The notes below the pieces were generated by a model, which ran no database searches, was not told the origin of the DNA, and saw nothing but the letters and a program-made list of their open reading frames with translations. Made by a program: the position numbers and the translations under genes. A DNA stretch of 64,000 bases from Carnegiea gigantea. Taxonomy: Eukaryota > Streptophyta > Magnoliopsida > Caryophyllales > Cactaceae. The DNA lies in NCBI GenBank assembly GCA_029747015.1, contig JAKOGI010002254.1, positions 62,001 through 126,000 of the forward strand, written 5' to 3'. Positions 20,759 to 32,420 of this stretch are shown piece by piece; position 1 is the first letter of the stretch; each line of letters starts with the position of its first letter.

Positions 20759-22990
20759 TCGTACTTGCACTCCAGTTCCTTTAGCTAATTCTCTAACTCC
20801 CGGTTCCAGTGCCCCTCAGCCTGGAGCTTCTCCTTGAGAAATGCTATCTCCTTCTTGTCACGGCGTACCTGATCCCTCGTAGAGTTAAGCTCATCCTCTG
20901 CAACATGCTGGGCGGGAATTGAATGAGGGGAGGAATGAGCACGAATCGCACTTTGAAACCAAAGAATGAGATGGTTAGAATCAAGCATACAGAAGAGAAT
21001 AAGTTGTAAATACCAGGAATGCATACCTCCACAAAGAAAGTCGGGCGCCCTCAAAGGTGTTCGGGACCTGTTCTAAATTAGAGGCAGGGACAAGTTCCCA
21101 CCTTTTGGGCGAGCTTCTCAGGCGACGTTGCCTTCCCTTCATAATTGGTGAAAAGGAAGGAACTCTTCCCCATAGAAGAGCAATGGTTGGTAGATCCAGG
21201 AGGAGTAATGACTTATGGTGGAGACCTTCTCTTCTTAGTTGACGAGAGGCTTGAAGGTCTGCCACTCAGTCCCCCTATGGAAAGAACATCAGCAGGCTGC
21301 AGAGGCGCACCCTCAGCTAGCCCTTGGTGAATCACAATCTTCATTCGCTCGAGCACTTGGCTCTTATTCTGCGATTCCAGGGCGATAACCATGTCACGAG
21401 GAGAAGATATACACTTCGGCGAGGGACCTGCTGGGGGTGCCCGGACTTGCGAGGTCGGGAAGAAGAACATACTGGAGGAAGACCCTGAACCTCCTGGAGA
21501 ACGTGCTCACGAACGTATTTCTCTCGCCTCGCATCATCAAGGTGCCTCCTCTCTTCCCTTGACAACTTACCCTTCATACTGAGTAATATGTCTATCGCCT
21601 CCTTCGCAAGAGGCAAAGATCAAATAAGGTTAGTGAAAAAAGTTTAAGCCAAATCAGTAAAGCAATTATCAAGTTACTGCGCCTCATAGCCCAACAAAGA
21701 CCAGCGCCACAAAGGAAACACCCATAATGGAATAGCACCCTTCGAGGGAGCCAGTTGGCGAAAACCTTTATAGTCTTCTTATATTAGGGATGGATGGAGT
21801 CAATGAGCCAAAACTACTTCGCGACACCCATCTCCTTCTCCCCAAGAGTGGTACAAGGTCTGTTCCAAGTCTTGTTTGGCCTTCGCCTATTCCAGATAGG
21901 GATGGTCCAATTCCCATTTGCCTTCCTTACGAAAACAAACCTATACTTCCACCCATAATGAAAGAAGGCTTGTCTAAAGGTGACATGTAGCAAGGTTGGA
22001 AAACTATGCGACACCAAACTTTCCCCTTGCATGTCTTGATGTTACGCTGGATGATGTGCAAGTAAAACAAGGTCACAGTCGTACACTCGAGACGTTTAAG
22101 CTTACAAGTGGTAATGAACGATAGAATGGATGCCCACGCATTGGGAACGAGTTAGGAAATCGCAATATTGTACATTTGGAGGATTTCCATGACAATCTTA
22201 GGAAGCGGAAACCGAAGGCCATACTCTAAGGCTTCTAAGTATACACCTATGCATCCAGGTAGGGGGTTATCTACAGTATCTATCTCTAAGGAAATGAGTA
22301 CCCTATAGTTGCGTTGAAAAGAATACTTCAACTCAAAATCAACAACTTTCTTAAGCTCTTTACAGAAAAATGGGTTGATGTAATGAGAGCTAGGCCCATC
22401 TTCCAGGTCAGACCTAGCAAGGCCGCTGGAAGGGGCTGGATCCTGCTCCGGCTCCTCGACCATGACTGTGGGCAGCATATCTACACCAGTGGAAGGCCCA
22501 GGAAGTGAATTCTCTACGGATACTTCCTACGGATACAACACAGGCCTACATAAAGAGTAGGGATTAAGCGATAGAGAGCTGCCAGAGCTCTTTGCAAGGG
22601 CATTTAGATTGGTCCTGAGGAACTCCTGTAACGAAATTACCGTAGGAGGACTTCAGGGGTGCCTAGAGTCTGAATCAAAGTTATCATCGTAATTCTTTAA
22701 GGGACTAGCGCCTTCTTGAAAAGGTGACTTTGGGCGCGGGTCGGCATGGTCGTTACTAAACTCACCTCCTCCGAGGCCCGACGAGGGGCTGGAGGACGAT
22801 CCAAATGAGTACGCAAAGGACGACATAGCTACGATGCGAGAATGATAAACGATGGATGAAAGGAGGAATACCTTAGCGATGTGTAGAGCAAACGAATGAG
22901 TCCCTCAGAGCCTACCTCTCTAACTTTATCTCTCTAGAACTTTGAGAAAGGTGGGAAAATGAGAATCAAAAATGAGTTAGAGGCAAGGTG

Positions 22991-22998
22991 TTTATATA
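22991..22998 (-). promoter_or_regulatory. TATA box of antisense gene 1
   Basis: TATATAAA on the - strand, 165 bases upstream of ATG 22824-22826. Spacing fits a plant RNA polymerase II promoter with a short leader. Confidence 0.5.
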
Positions 22999-23167
22999 GG
23001 CATTTGAGTTGCCTTAAGAAGCGTGCCACAATCTGATAACCCAAAAATCTGATGAAATATCAAATTGTGAAGATCCAACACTGGCCGAAATAAAAGAAGG
23101 AGATAAAGCCTAAAGAAAAACAGAGACGGGCCCCACGGGAGGGACCCGATTAAGTGGAGAAAGTCTT

Positions 23168-23389
23168 CCCTATTCGATTCAGCAGAATAGGAGAAAAAAA
23201 CTCTCCCACTCAGCTAAGCCGAGTAGAGAGAGCTTCTTCTCTCCATTTGGCCAAGCCGAATGGGAGAGGAAACCTCTCCCACTGGGCTCAGCCGAGTGGA
23301 GAGAGTCTCCTCTCTCTATTTGGCTGAGCCGAGTGGAGAGGGGAAAGTGAGGAGGAGCTATCTCCCACTCGGCCTGGCCGAGTGGAGAG
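23168..23389. repeat. Array of six related palindromes
   Basis: Imperfect inverted repeats of 26-30 bases at about 23168-23193, 23201-23230, 23239-23268, 23274-23303, 23312-23340 and 23361-23389. Five share a core like TCGGCNNNGCCGA with CTCTCC/GGAGAG flanks. Loops and arms vary but pairing is kept. Confidence 0.75.
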
Positions 23390-23408
23390 GAGGATCCCAC
23401 TCGACTCC

Positions 23409-23605
23409 CCAAAAAAAAGGGGAAGAAAAAGGAGGAAAAAAGAAGAAAAAAGGAAGAAAAAGGAGGGAAAAAAGAAGAACAGGAGGAAGAAAAAAGGAGG
23501 AAAAAGGAAGAAAAAGGACGAAGAAAAAAAGAAGAAAAAGGAGCGAAAAAACAAAAAGAGGAAGAAGAAAAAGGAAGGAAAAAGGAGGGAAAAAGACAAA
23601 AAATG
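23409..23605. repeat. Purine-rich low-complexity tract (GAA/AAAAGG units)
   Basis: About 200 bases of almost pure A/G, repeats of GAAGAAAAAGG-like units. It gives Lys/Glu-only or Phe/Ser-only open frames, which are not genes. Confidence 0.9.
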
Positions 23606-23902
23606 ATACGGGAATGCTTTCGTTCAAAGTCGTGATCGGATCATGAAAAAGCAATCCACTGAACCGAACGAGGAAAAGCATCAACACTGATGGTTATGAG
23701 TTACGATGCATAAAAAACTCGCGCGGAGTCAAGATAACAAAACTCACATTTCATTGATAATAAAAACTTTAAGTACACGATGAAAACGAGCAAAAACAAC
23801 GACAAAAGTATCGATGCAAAGCATGGATGCACATTAAACAAGGGTGTGTGCATCTGTTACAAGTAAACGGAAACCAAACTAAAGACTCTGAAGTGCTTCT
23901 AC
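23606..23902. other. No gene or repeat seen
   Basis: AT-rich DNA just downstream of antisense gene 2; nothing recognised. Confidence 0.4.
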
Positions 23903-24517
23903 TCAATGGACAAGAATAAGGGCCTGTCGATGATGTGATTTTAATGTCACAAAGCCAAGCCGAGCTCCCTTTCGATCTAAAGAGTGCTTTTCTTTTTTTT
24001 TTAGAAGGAGCTGCTTCTGCCTTGGGGCGACCCCCGATTCTTCATCTGAGGGGCTAATATCTTTTCCCTTGGGAAGACGAAGGGGAAATTTCAAGGAACC
24101 TGAACTTTCCATACCCTCGCAGCTAACCGGGGCAGTAGTGCTCGCCTGTCGCCGGTAGAATTGAACAAGTCGGTCAACATTGACGTCCAACTAAATCTCA
24201 TAACTCTCCCAGCGGAACTTCTCTAAGGCCTCAGCCAAGTCTTGAGCCATGAGGGGGGAGACGATTTCGAAACGGATTACCTCTTGAAGAATATAAGCAT
24301 AGAAGACCAACTGCATTATCTCGGGAAAACCGGCGTCATATGCATAGCACTCAACTTCGGCTTTCGTAAAGCGAGGGCAAAGCGATGGCCAATGAGGTGG
24401 AAAAGGTTTGGGCGGAGGCATCAAGGGCTCTGTACGAAGTTTTCCAAAGTCGATCCGTCATAAGAGGAGCTGAGCGTCCTCTTCGCTGCCAAGAAAAGGG
24501 AATCGATGCTTTGACAT
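23903..24517 (-). pseudogene. Antisense gene 2 of the Tat-like element, two in-frame stops
   Basis: Read from ATG 24515-24517 (MSKHRFPFLG) it keeps one frame for about 204 codons to 23903, broken by TGA 24458-24460 and TAG 24191-24193. The middle is rich in aromatic and acidic residues (FEIVSPLMAQDLAEAL) and the C-terminal third is Lys/Arg/Ser-rich. A TATA box lies about 46 bases upstream. I do not recognise the family; it may be another antisense extra ORF of the Tat lineage. It lies in the same direction as antisense gene 1 and about 1 kb upstream of it. Confidence 0.45.
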
Positions 24518-24562
24518 TATGGATGTGTGAATGAGCAGGGCCTCAAAGGAAGGCAGTGAGCA

Positions 24563-24570
24563 TATTTATA
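24563..24570 (-). promoter_or_regulatory. TATA box of antisense gene 2
   Basis: TATAAATA on the - strand, about 46 bases upstream of the ATG at 24515-24517. Confidence 0.45.
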
Positions 24571-24631
24571 ACTCTTTTAGAGAAAGGACAATGTGAATCC
24601 ACATCTTATTCGAACACCTCAGGAAGCATTC

Positions 24632-25126
24632 TGTTAACATGTCAGGGGCTAAATGATTGGGGTGGATAATCATCCATCTAATAAGGAGACAACACGTGGC
24701 ACTGTCCAAACCAACATGGAGCCCTCATGCTTCTAGAAAGAGGATGAGGGGGTATAATGGTAATTTGACCTCTTGAACGGAAAAATTACCCTCTTACCCT
24801 TGAGGGCCAACCCCAAGGCTATAAATAGCCCAACTTTTCCCATTTGTAAGGACTTTTATGCTCCTACATTTTACATTTCACTTTGGACAAACTCCCTCTC
24901 TTTCTCTCTCTAACTCTCTCTCTACTCTTTGCTCTTTAAACTTGTTTCTCAAATTCTTCCTGAGATTGATTTGAGCGTCGGATGGGCCTTCCCCCAGAGA
25001 AATGCCCGAGGTCAACCTTCTTGCAGGCCATTAAAGGAGGACACGTCAGTGCATTCAATCGATTGACACATCAGCCACGCTTAAGTTTGGGCTTCACCAC
25101 CCCTCAAGTAAGTTTTATTCCAAAAC
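24632..25126 (+). repeat. Probable Tat-type LTR, boundaries uncertain
   Basis: Candidate start TGTTAACATG; TATAAATA at 24820-24827; CT-rich leader at 24890-24940; TTGAGCGTCGGA at about 24970. These are in the order seen in Tat LTRs. No clear purine tract precedes it and no partner LTR is in the window. The right edge is set by the start of Tekay LTR homology. Confidence 0.45.
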
Positions 25127-26985
25127 AATATTGTTTTTATTATTAAGGTTATTATCATTACCACTAGTATGGTTTTTATCAACATCATTATCATTATTGT
25201 TATTATTATTATCACTGAGAAAAGAATTGTTACTAGCTCCTAGAAAATATGTTATTTTTAACCCTAGAGAACTTTACCTAACTCCCAATTATATCCTTGG
25301 GTAATGCATATAGCTTGATTCATTCTTAATACCAATTATTATTCATCATCTTCACTACTAGATTAAATTATACATTTACTCACTATTGCTCTTACATCTC
25401 GGCTATCCCTCAATTTCCGTGTTAAGCATTAGTTTGTTATTTATGCTTCCGAAATCCTAGTTCGCCATCTTGCGATATTTTATTATCGTTTTAATGTCTA
25501 CCTTAGAAAATTCATATCTTTCACCCCTGAACACGAATTGAGACCAAAAAACCCAACATGAAAAGCTTAGGAAGTCCCGAAATACTTTTATTCACAATGA
25601 AAAACACAATTACCATGACACAACCTCCAAAGTTGAGCTTAAACAAAACCGTGCATAGCTCCAGTTTATTCTACGTAGTCTCAATAAATCGGCCATAATT
25701 TTGTCCACAAAACTCAGAATTTAGTAATTCTAGAGGCAATTCAAAGATAACGCATTAAGTTATCTACTCACCAAAAATAATAATTTTCCAATGCACCAAT
25801 TGTTAACAGCTTATTCTCAACATTGCCCCTGTTCTTTGGGTATGTTTTTAGTCCTAATTGCCCTTTTTCCTCAACCTCAAGTCTCCCCACTCTTCTTCAA
25901 TCTTTCATAGCTCACTCCTACAACCTTTTATTCTATTCAAAATACAATCAATAATCCTTAAAATTCAATAATTTAATTATGAGACCACACTCACCATAAC
26001 CCATGTTCAAAGTCTAACACCTCCATGAGACCCTACAGGCTTCCAACAACTTCAACCCTCATCATAACAAGTTTGAATTTGACACAAATTACCACTTGAC
26101 CAAAAAGAACACATATTTATGAACTAAATGAAGAATTAGATCATGAAAATTAATAAAGAGTTTCAAGGTTTACCTTCTTAAGTACCAAGCATGGCAAAAC
26201 AAGGGAGAGTGAAAGGTGGTGGAGTCGTTGCCGGGTCTGGTGGCGGCACGATAATTTGCAGCAGTTGGCATAGGTGGCGGTTGGTAGTGGACTGGCATGA
26301 AAGGGGGCAAAGAACATCCTAGGCAGCAAATTAGGGGTACGTAGAGGCTGCATGAAATAGGAAAAGGGGGGTGCGTGAGTCATTTTTGAGGGGGTGGGAA
26401 GGTTGGTGGGGTGGGGGTTTTAGATAAATTTTTATTTAGTTATTTAGTCTTTGTTTGTTTTGGTTTTTGTTTTTCGTTTGTTTGTTTTTTAGATTCCTAA
26501 GTCTAGTTATTTTATGTATTTATTTATTTTTCTTATTATTTTCTCTCGCCTTGTTAATCTAATAAATATTTGAGTCAAAGTTTGGGTAATTTTTGAGCTA
26601 TTATTAGTATTTGCATAATTTATTTAGAAGGAACTCTTAAAATTTCATTGATATATGTTAATTTGTCTTTTGCACTTTTTTATTCTGTTTGTTAACACTA
26701 TAGTCTTATTTCTTTAATATAATTTAGCAAATTACGTATTTTTTTATATATGCATCCCATGATTATTCACTTTTATAAATTTATCGAGTTATTTATTTAT
26801 CATAGTTCTTGTTAGCTCTTAACGATTTAATACATATCATGACTTAGTGTATTCTTAGGACGTTTTGTCATTTCAACCTACAACTACTTAAGTATTTTAG
26901 CACATTGAATCGAAATGCAATGCTCAACTTTATTAATTGAAATTAACTAAAATAATTAATCACGGGTTAGGTTCGGGCTATTATA
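25127..26985 (-). repeat. 3' LTR of the Tekay-like element, outer part missing
   Basis: Collinear with 55862-57735 with roughly 10% difference by eye. About 1.2 kb that should lie to its left (equivalent of 54648-55861) is absent; the Tat-like LTR abuts instead. Confidence 0.8.
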
Positions 26986-27002
26986 GACTTCCCCCCTTAA
27001 AA
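26986..27002 (-). other. Polypurine tract of the Tekay-like element
   Basis: Complement reads ATTTTAAGGGGGGAAGT, directly next to the LTR start (TATAATAGCC, a TG to TA change; the partner has TGTAATAGC). Confidence 0.7.
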
Positions 27003-30000
27003 TAAGCTTTGTCCTTAAAACTAGTAAATTTGGAGAGAAAAAAGAAACCATAAATTTCCCTTGAATCAGTTTGGGTACTTGTTTTTCATGTCCCCTTCCA
27101 TCTCCCACGTGGCTTTTGAGGAGGCATGATTAGACCATAGAATCTTAACTAGATGATTGCCCTTATTGAATTATCTCTATTTCCAGAATCTGCATAGTAT
27201 GCTCCTCGTAACCTAAGTTCTTATTGACTTCTGTAGGCTTATTCACAATGAGATGGTCTAAGTGTGAAGCATGTTTTTTGAACTGTGAAATATGTTTTAA
27301 AAAAAAAAAACCTTTGTGCACATGCTCGAGTCTTGATGAGAGATCCAATCTGTGAGCCATTAAGTCGAACTTTTCAATGCTATTATAGGACCCAACATAC
27401 CTAAGGTTTAATTTCCCTTTGACATTGAAGCTCCTTAACTTTGATTGGGGAAACTTTTAAGAATACTATATTTTCAACCTGAAGCTCTAGCCGTCGCCTC
27501 TTTCTAATTGCATAACTCTTTTGTTAACTTTGTGCAACTTTGATGTGTTCTCGACTCTTTCTTTCCATCATAGTGGTGTCTCAGATAATTTGGCCACTAT
27601 AATTAACGTTCATCTAAACCCCCTTTTAATACACTTAGCCATTGTGTGAGATCCTGCTCTTATAAAAAGGTCCTCAATTGTTGTTCTTATTTGCATTACA
27701 TACCCCCTGGAGAAGATATTATTGGCTATGTCCTGAGATTTGACGTCATTCTGCGACATGAGTCTATGGTTCTTTTGGGTTAGCATTGAAGAGATCTTTT
27801 GTATACTTCCTTGCAGCTTTAACTCAGTTATTTGCACAACCTTCCTCCGTTGGACTAGTCAAAGATTTGTTCTAGGTTTAATTCGATGTTAAAGATGAAC
27901 ATGTTGAAGGATGAGAGTGATGAAAATGGAAATCAAGTGAGTTATTATTCGCAAAAGAAATAGCAACGAGATTAGAGACGATCGATAAAGGACGGATCGC
28001 CATTGGGTAGCTAAAATTGAGGTAGCTATGAGTTTCTCAAAAATTCAAAGATAAAGGACTTCAAGAATCATGTTGTACATGTATGAATCTTAGGAGAAAC
28101 CAACAGGCGGTGGACACCCTTTAAGCTATATTAATGGCAGAGATAAGTGTTCTACACTATCTTGATCACGAGGGCAGTTCGAGAGTTAAATTTCAAATCA
28201 AATTCTAATGTTCATAAGACAAGGAAAGATTAGAGTATCAAGAGACGAAAGAAATTTGAGATTATTAAGCCCTACCAAGAGCATGAGGTGAACTGTTCAT
28301 GTAATCTCCATACCAAGGTGTGATTATATTTCAAAATCATAAATATAGTCTAACATTATAGGGAATGCAATTATCATGATGTTTAGTATAGGGCAGTAGA
28401 TAACAACCAAAAATAGGTTTTGGGGGAAAGAACTTGAATCTTTTCGGAGGAGAAAAATGGTTCAGCTATACTTCGGTTTAGTAGTTGGATTACAATAGAA
28501 TAGCCACAATCAATATGAGAAGGGTAATAAACAGGCTTGGACAAGCAAAGTGTAGAACATCTTGGGTTCAACGTAGAAAGATTTCACAGGTGCATGTCCT
28601 AGCTCACATGAAGCAAGTCCAATTAAAGCAACAAAAGTGGATAGAGAATGGTCAATAAAATTGAATAGAGAAGGGTCGAGCTCGTTTATGAGGAGTGGGA
28701 TTCCGAAGCAAAAGGAATGATGGGTTCACAACAGTCAACATTCACTCATATTAGTAGGAGTTGAATCACATCTTTGGTTTAAAATAAGCTATACGGGCTT
28801 ACTACCATGAATAAACGGGATATAGGATATATGTGTAAATACGCTTTCGGCGGTATGCAGAAGAAGAAGCTAAGAATCAAAGGTATCAAAATGCCGTCAA
28901 TCATTTAAAATCGAGCAGAAATGTATTCCATATTTAGTAACAACTTTCAGAGACATGGTGAGTCATGCTAGAAAGAAGGTACAAGTACTTTTGAAGATCT
29001 ACAAGGTTCCAGAGATTTGAAATGAGAAGTGGAAATTATATAACATTGGAAGGAAGCAAATCTTACAGATAAAATGAATTGAACATGATGAGGAATGCTA
29101 GAAGGAAGAGCATTAATACAAAACTCACTTGAATTGGTATGGGACATTAGCTAAGATCTTTTGAGCATAGGCTCGGAAACATGAACAATTGCAATAGCAA
29201 AGAAAAGATACCAATAAAGAACTCAAGATGATTAAGAGATGAGTATATTAATGATTGAAAACAATGAGAATATTACTGATATAAGTTTTGATGGAAAAAC
29301 AAATAGACGGCAGACGTCGATAAGAAGGGATGTAGCACTATGACATGGATAGAATAAAGGTAACTGCAAGCGTGAACAATTTTAAAATGGAAACAATAAG
29401 GGTCAAATAGTTCCAAATTATCATTAAACAGGAGCAAAAACATTTGATAAGAATTTAAAAACCAGATTAAAGGTGATATAGATGGTTTAAGTGGAAGCCA
29501 ATGTTTAAAGAAGATCGAATGTCGTCATTGCAAAGATCAGTGTGTACATGGTATTAACCCTATGATCAAACCATAAAATTATCCCTTTACAATGCTCGTA
29601 ATGGGATTTAACAAGTTCCCTTCACTAACTATGTAGAAATCCACATTTAGATTTATGTGGTTACAAGAAGAAGAGTCACAGCGGTCCCAGTTTATCCGTA
29701 AGGATCAGAAGAGCAAAATAAATTTCAAGGTTATAAAATCCTATGGACAGCTTGCAGTTGCACAAATAGAGATGCAACAAATGACATGAAGAGCAGGGTG
29801 ATCTTATATTCAAAGTGTTGTCATAAGAGTTCAAGTCATGCTAACAAAGACATATAGTTAGCAATGCTAGGAAGCAAAAACAAATGCTAGGTAGAGATAA
29901 GCGAAAACAAAATAGCAAGAATCGAAGTCGGTTATAAGCGAAAAAGGCTACGTTATTTTTCAAAGGAGGATCACAAAGGTAAGCTAGGTAGAGATAATTA

Positions 30001-30321
30001 GTGAAAGTAAGAGGGACATATTTCACCTTAATGATAAGGATTCAACATAAAAATTAATATCATGAGGAAATTTTATGATGAAATGATATGTAATGAAGAA
30101 TTGTTATAGCATTTGATGAAATTTTTTTTTTCCTTTTCTCTCTAAGGAAAAGGGGTTTAATATGATCTAAAAATGAATTTAGGTTAGGCTGCATTATTGC
30201 ATAATAAGAGTGTAGTTGGCTCTGGTTTGTAAAGAAATTAAAGATTCCTAACAAGGACTTACATTGTTTGCAATGGTGCCTTATAAGGAAGGTCTATGGT
30301 TAACTGGCCAAGGCCCACTAT
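27003..30321 (-). other. Decayed interior of the Tekay-like element
   Basis: No frame longer than about 75 codons. The stretch 27080-27600 could be the remains of an integrase/chromodomain end, judging only by position. From 27900 to 30300 I see nothing recognisable. Confidence 0.35.
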
Positions 30322-30743
30322 AGACTCTTTTCAATCAATGCAGCAACTTCTACTACTAGAGTTGCTTAAAAAGAAAATCACTGGAAGTTTTCAACCTTTA
30401 TGCAGACACTTCCAATGTCTTACTATTCCACAATCCTCTATTGATGCACTTAGGATTGTATCTTGGTAATACCTTCTTGAATTCTACATCTCATTCTTAT
30501 AAAACCACCAGTAATAATATTATAAGCCCATGTAATATACATACTTGGGTCATCACCTCTTTTTTTCTAAAATGAGTTGTGATGCCTCAACATCAGGTAA
30601 CCTGAGTTCAAGCATATGACCATTGTACCTATATTATAGTCCCCCATAAATCATTTATCCCTTAAATCTCATCCACGAACTTTGTCCACTAATTAAGTAG
30701 AGCATATAAATCATGGCCTCTAGAATTTCTATTGTACAAATTT
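30322..30743. repeat. Left copy of a roughly 0.4-kb direct repeat flanking the CACTA element
   Basis: Begins AGACTCTTTTCAATCAATGC and ends GTACAAATTT immediately before the CACTA terminus. The counterpart at 53047-53449 is collinear, with several percent difference and one small indel. Confidence 0.9.
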
Positions 30744-30756
30744 CACTACAAAAAAA
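30744..30756 (+). repeat. Left terminal inverted repeat of the CACTA element
   Basis: CACTACAAAAAAA. The three bases before it (TTT) are the expected duplication, which cannot be verified because the right end is lost. Confidence 0.9.
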
Positions 30757-30789
30757 GCGGTTTTTACTAACATGGATTGTTCCGTTGCA

Positions 30790-31300
30790 ATAAGTACATT
30801 TGCTGTTGGTAAAACCTTATTCCAACAGATATTAGTTTGTTCCTAAATTGTTGACAAAAAGCGATGACGGTATAAGTTTTACCAATAGATATTGTAGTCT
30901 ACCGTAATTTTTTGATAATACCAACAGAATGAATCCGTGGGTGAATGTCATCGTGTTACCAATGAAGACATAATATGTTGGTGATGGCAAGTGTTACCAT
31001 CAGATGCTTCTGTTGGTACTAAATCAACTGGTGGCATAAATTATTCACCAACATATTGTATCTGTTGGTAATTCTTTCTTTTTCCAGCCTTTTTAATCTT
31101 GTCCAATAAGAAGATATGTTGGTACTACTATATACTGCCAAAAAAGAATTTCCATCAAGCTGCAATATGTTGGTAATTCTGTTCCTTCCCACACCTCATG
31201 ATTTGAAACATCTACTGCCAATAGTCCATCCATTCAAGTGGGAACTATTTTTTCCAACAAATACATCTATACAAAATCAAATCTGTAGGTATAATAGTTA
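30790..31300. repeat. Left subterminal repeats of the CACTA element
   Basis: Many copies of TGTTGGTA or its complement TACCAACA in both directions (for example near 30810, 31010, 31070, 31110 and 31170). In En/Spm such subterminal repeats bind the TNPA-type protein. Confidence 0.7.
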
Positions 31301-31924
31301 TCCACAATAGAAGAATCAACCCAAACAAAAGCACAATGTTATTTGAAAGTTTTCAAAAGCTTTCACTAAAAGTTCATAACAAATAAGTACATAACTCCAA
31401 CAATTGCCTCCATTGAAATTAAAGTCCAAACTATAAGTGCAATCTCATAAATATTACTTGGTCTACCTAAAAGACAAGTCATGATAAAAGTTAACCACAT
31501 AAGAGAACTCAAACCATGAGTCATCATTTTGTTCTTGATCATCAACTTCTTCGGCATTTTCTTCTTTAAATGCATGACCATTTTCATTGTCATCATCAAC
31601 ATCCTCATCTTGCTCAAATGAAGAAAGAAAGCATAAAAGCATAAATCTTAAGAAGAGGTAATATAGTATCTTTATAATAATCTAATGGCATTCCTCCTTA
31701 ATAACATGATGTCGAATTTATAATTAAAAATAAACAAAAATATACAGACTCTCATAAAAGCCCATAAGTTCACAAATAACAATGTAAAAACTTCTTAACT
31801 TGTTTAGCTTTTATGTTCTATAACAAGTTTAGCTTGTACATTTCATCACACATTTGAATACAACACACTCAAATGGCCTTATACTATATTAACCAATGAA
31901 TGTCCCTTTACCTTATCTCTCATG

Positions 31925-32420
31925 ACCAATACACATTCCAATCAAATTAACTTTCACCTAAACCTCCAATCACACTCTCATTACCTTATCTTTCAAGTTA
32001 TCAAACAAACAAGTCATCAAACACATTCGAACCAAATTAACTTTTCACCTAAACCTCCAATCACACTCTCATTACCGTATCTCCCAAGTTATCAAACACA
32101 CAAATTATTAAACACATTCCAACCAAATTAACTTTTCACCGAAACCTCCAATCACACTCTCATTACCTTATCTCTCAAGTTACGAAACACACAAGTTACC
32201 AAACACATTCCAACCAAATTAACTTTTCGTCGAAACCTCCAATCACACTCTTATTAACTTATCTCTCAAGTTTTTAAACACACAAGTAAACATATTATGA
32301 CCAACGAAAGTAATCACAAAAACTAACAATCACTCTCCCTCATATCCTACCTCTCAAGTTATCAAATATACACTTAAACAAATTGCAAGCAAAATACCTA
32401 GTTACCTAAACCAACCAATC
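31925..32420. repeat. 91-bp tandem repeat, about 4.5 copies
   Basis: CACATTCCAA starts at 31932, 32022, 32113 and 32204 (periods 90, 91, 91) with a fifth decayed unit. It lies 3' of the Transposase_24-type gene and is non-coding. Confidence 0.85.

Larger units (their letters stand above)
9742..22826 (-). pseudogene. Antisense gag-like/'putative gypsy-type transposon' gene, split by Sirevirus copy 2
   Basis: Read from ATG 22824-22826 to TAG 9742-9744, minus the insertion at 10154-20753, it spans about 2.5 kb. The N-terminus is Ser/Gly-rich. It is followed by a segment (about 22152-22310, GCIGVYLEALEYGLRFPLP) that resembles the plant 'putative gypsy type transposon' family (PF04195-like). Then come a coiled coil rich in Lys/Glu (about 20770-20910, continuing past the insertion) and an acidic Asp-rich tail with a stop. 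In-frame stops occur at about 22660 and 22530 and at the end of the PF04195-like part. Candidate GT-AG introns lie at about 20908-21028 and 21605-21690. A TATA box lies 165 bases upstream. The gene is antisense to the inferred Tat element. Function unknown; no longer expressible as one protein. Confidence 0.6.
8404..25126 (+). mobile_element. Decayed Tat-lineage Gypsy element, 3' half (interrupted by Sirevirus copy 2)
   Basis: A + strand LTR-like end at about 24632-25126 has the TTGAGCGTCGGA motif common in Tat-type LTRs. Upstream of it lie two - strand genes and a tandem array. Tat elements such as Grande are known to carry antisense ORFs and minisatellites between pol and the 3' LTR, and this matches. 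No pol of this element is seen; it would lie to the left, where the Sirevirus copy 1 ends. The lineage call rests on architecture and short motifs, so it is moderate. Confidence 0.5.

Noticed and set aside
21213..21616. Separate genes at 21213-21470 and 21341-21616
   Set aside because: They are overlapping frames of the decayed antisense gene between its candidate introns, not independent genes.
23260..23646. Long Lys/Glu-only or Phe/Ser-only open frames
   Set aside because: They are products of the purine tract 23409-23605, open on both strands and without any domain.
26150..26383. Small gene in the Tekay LTR
   Set aside because: No domain, and the partner LTR (56935-57132 region) does not keep the frame.
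31922..32131. 69-codon frame in the CACTA element
   Set aside because: It is the translation of the 91-bp tandem repeat.
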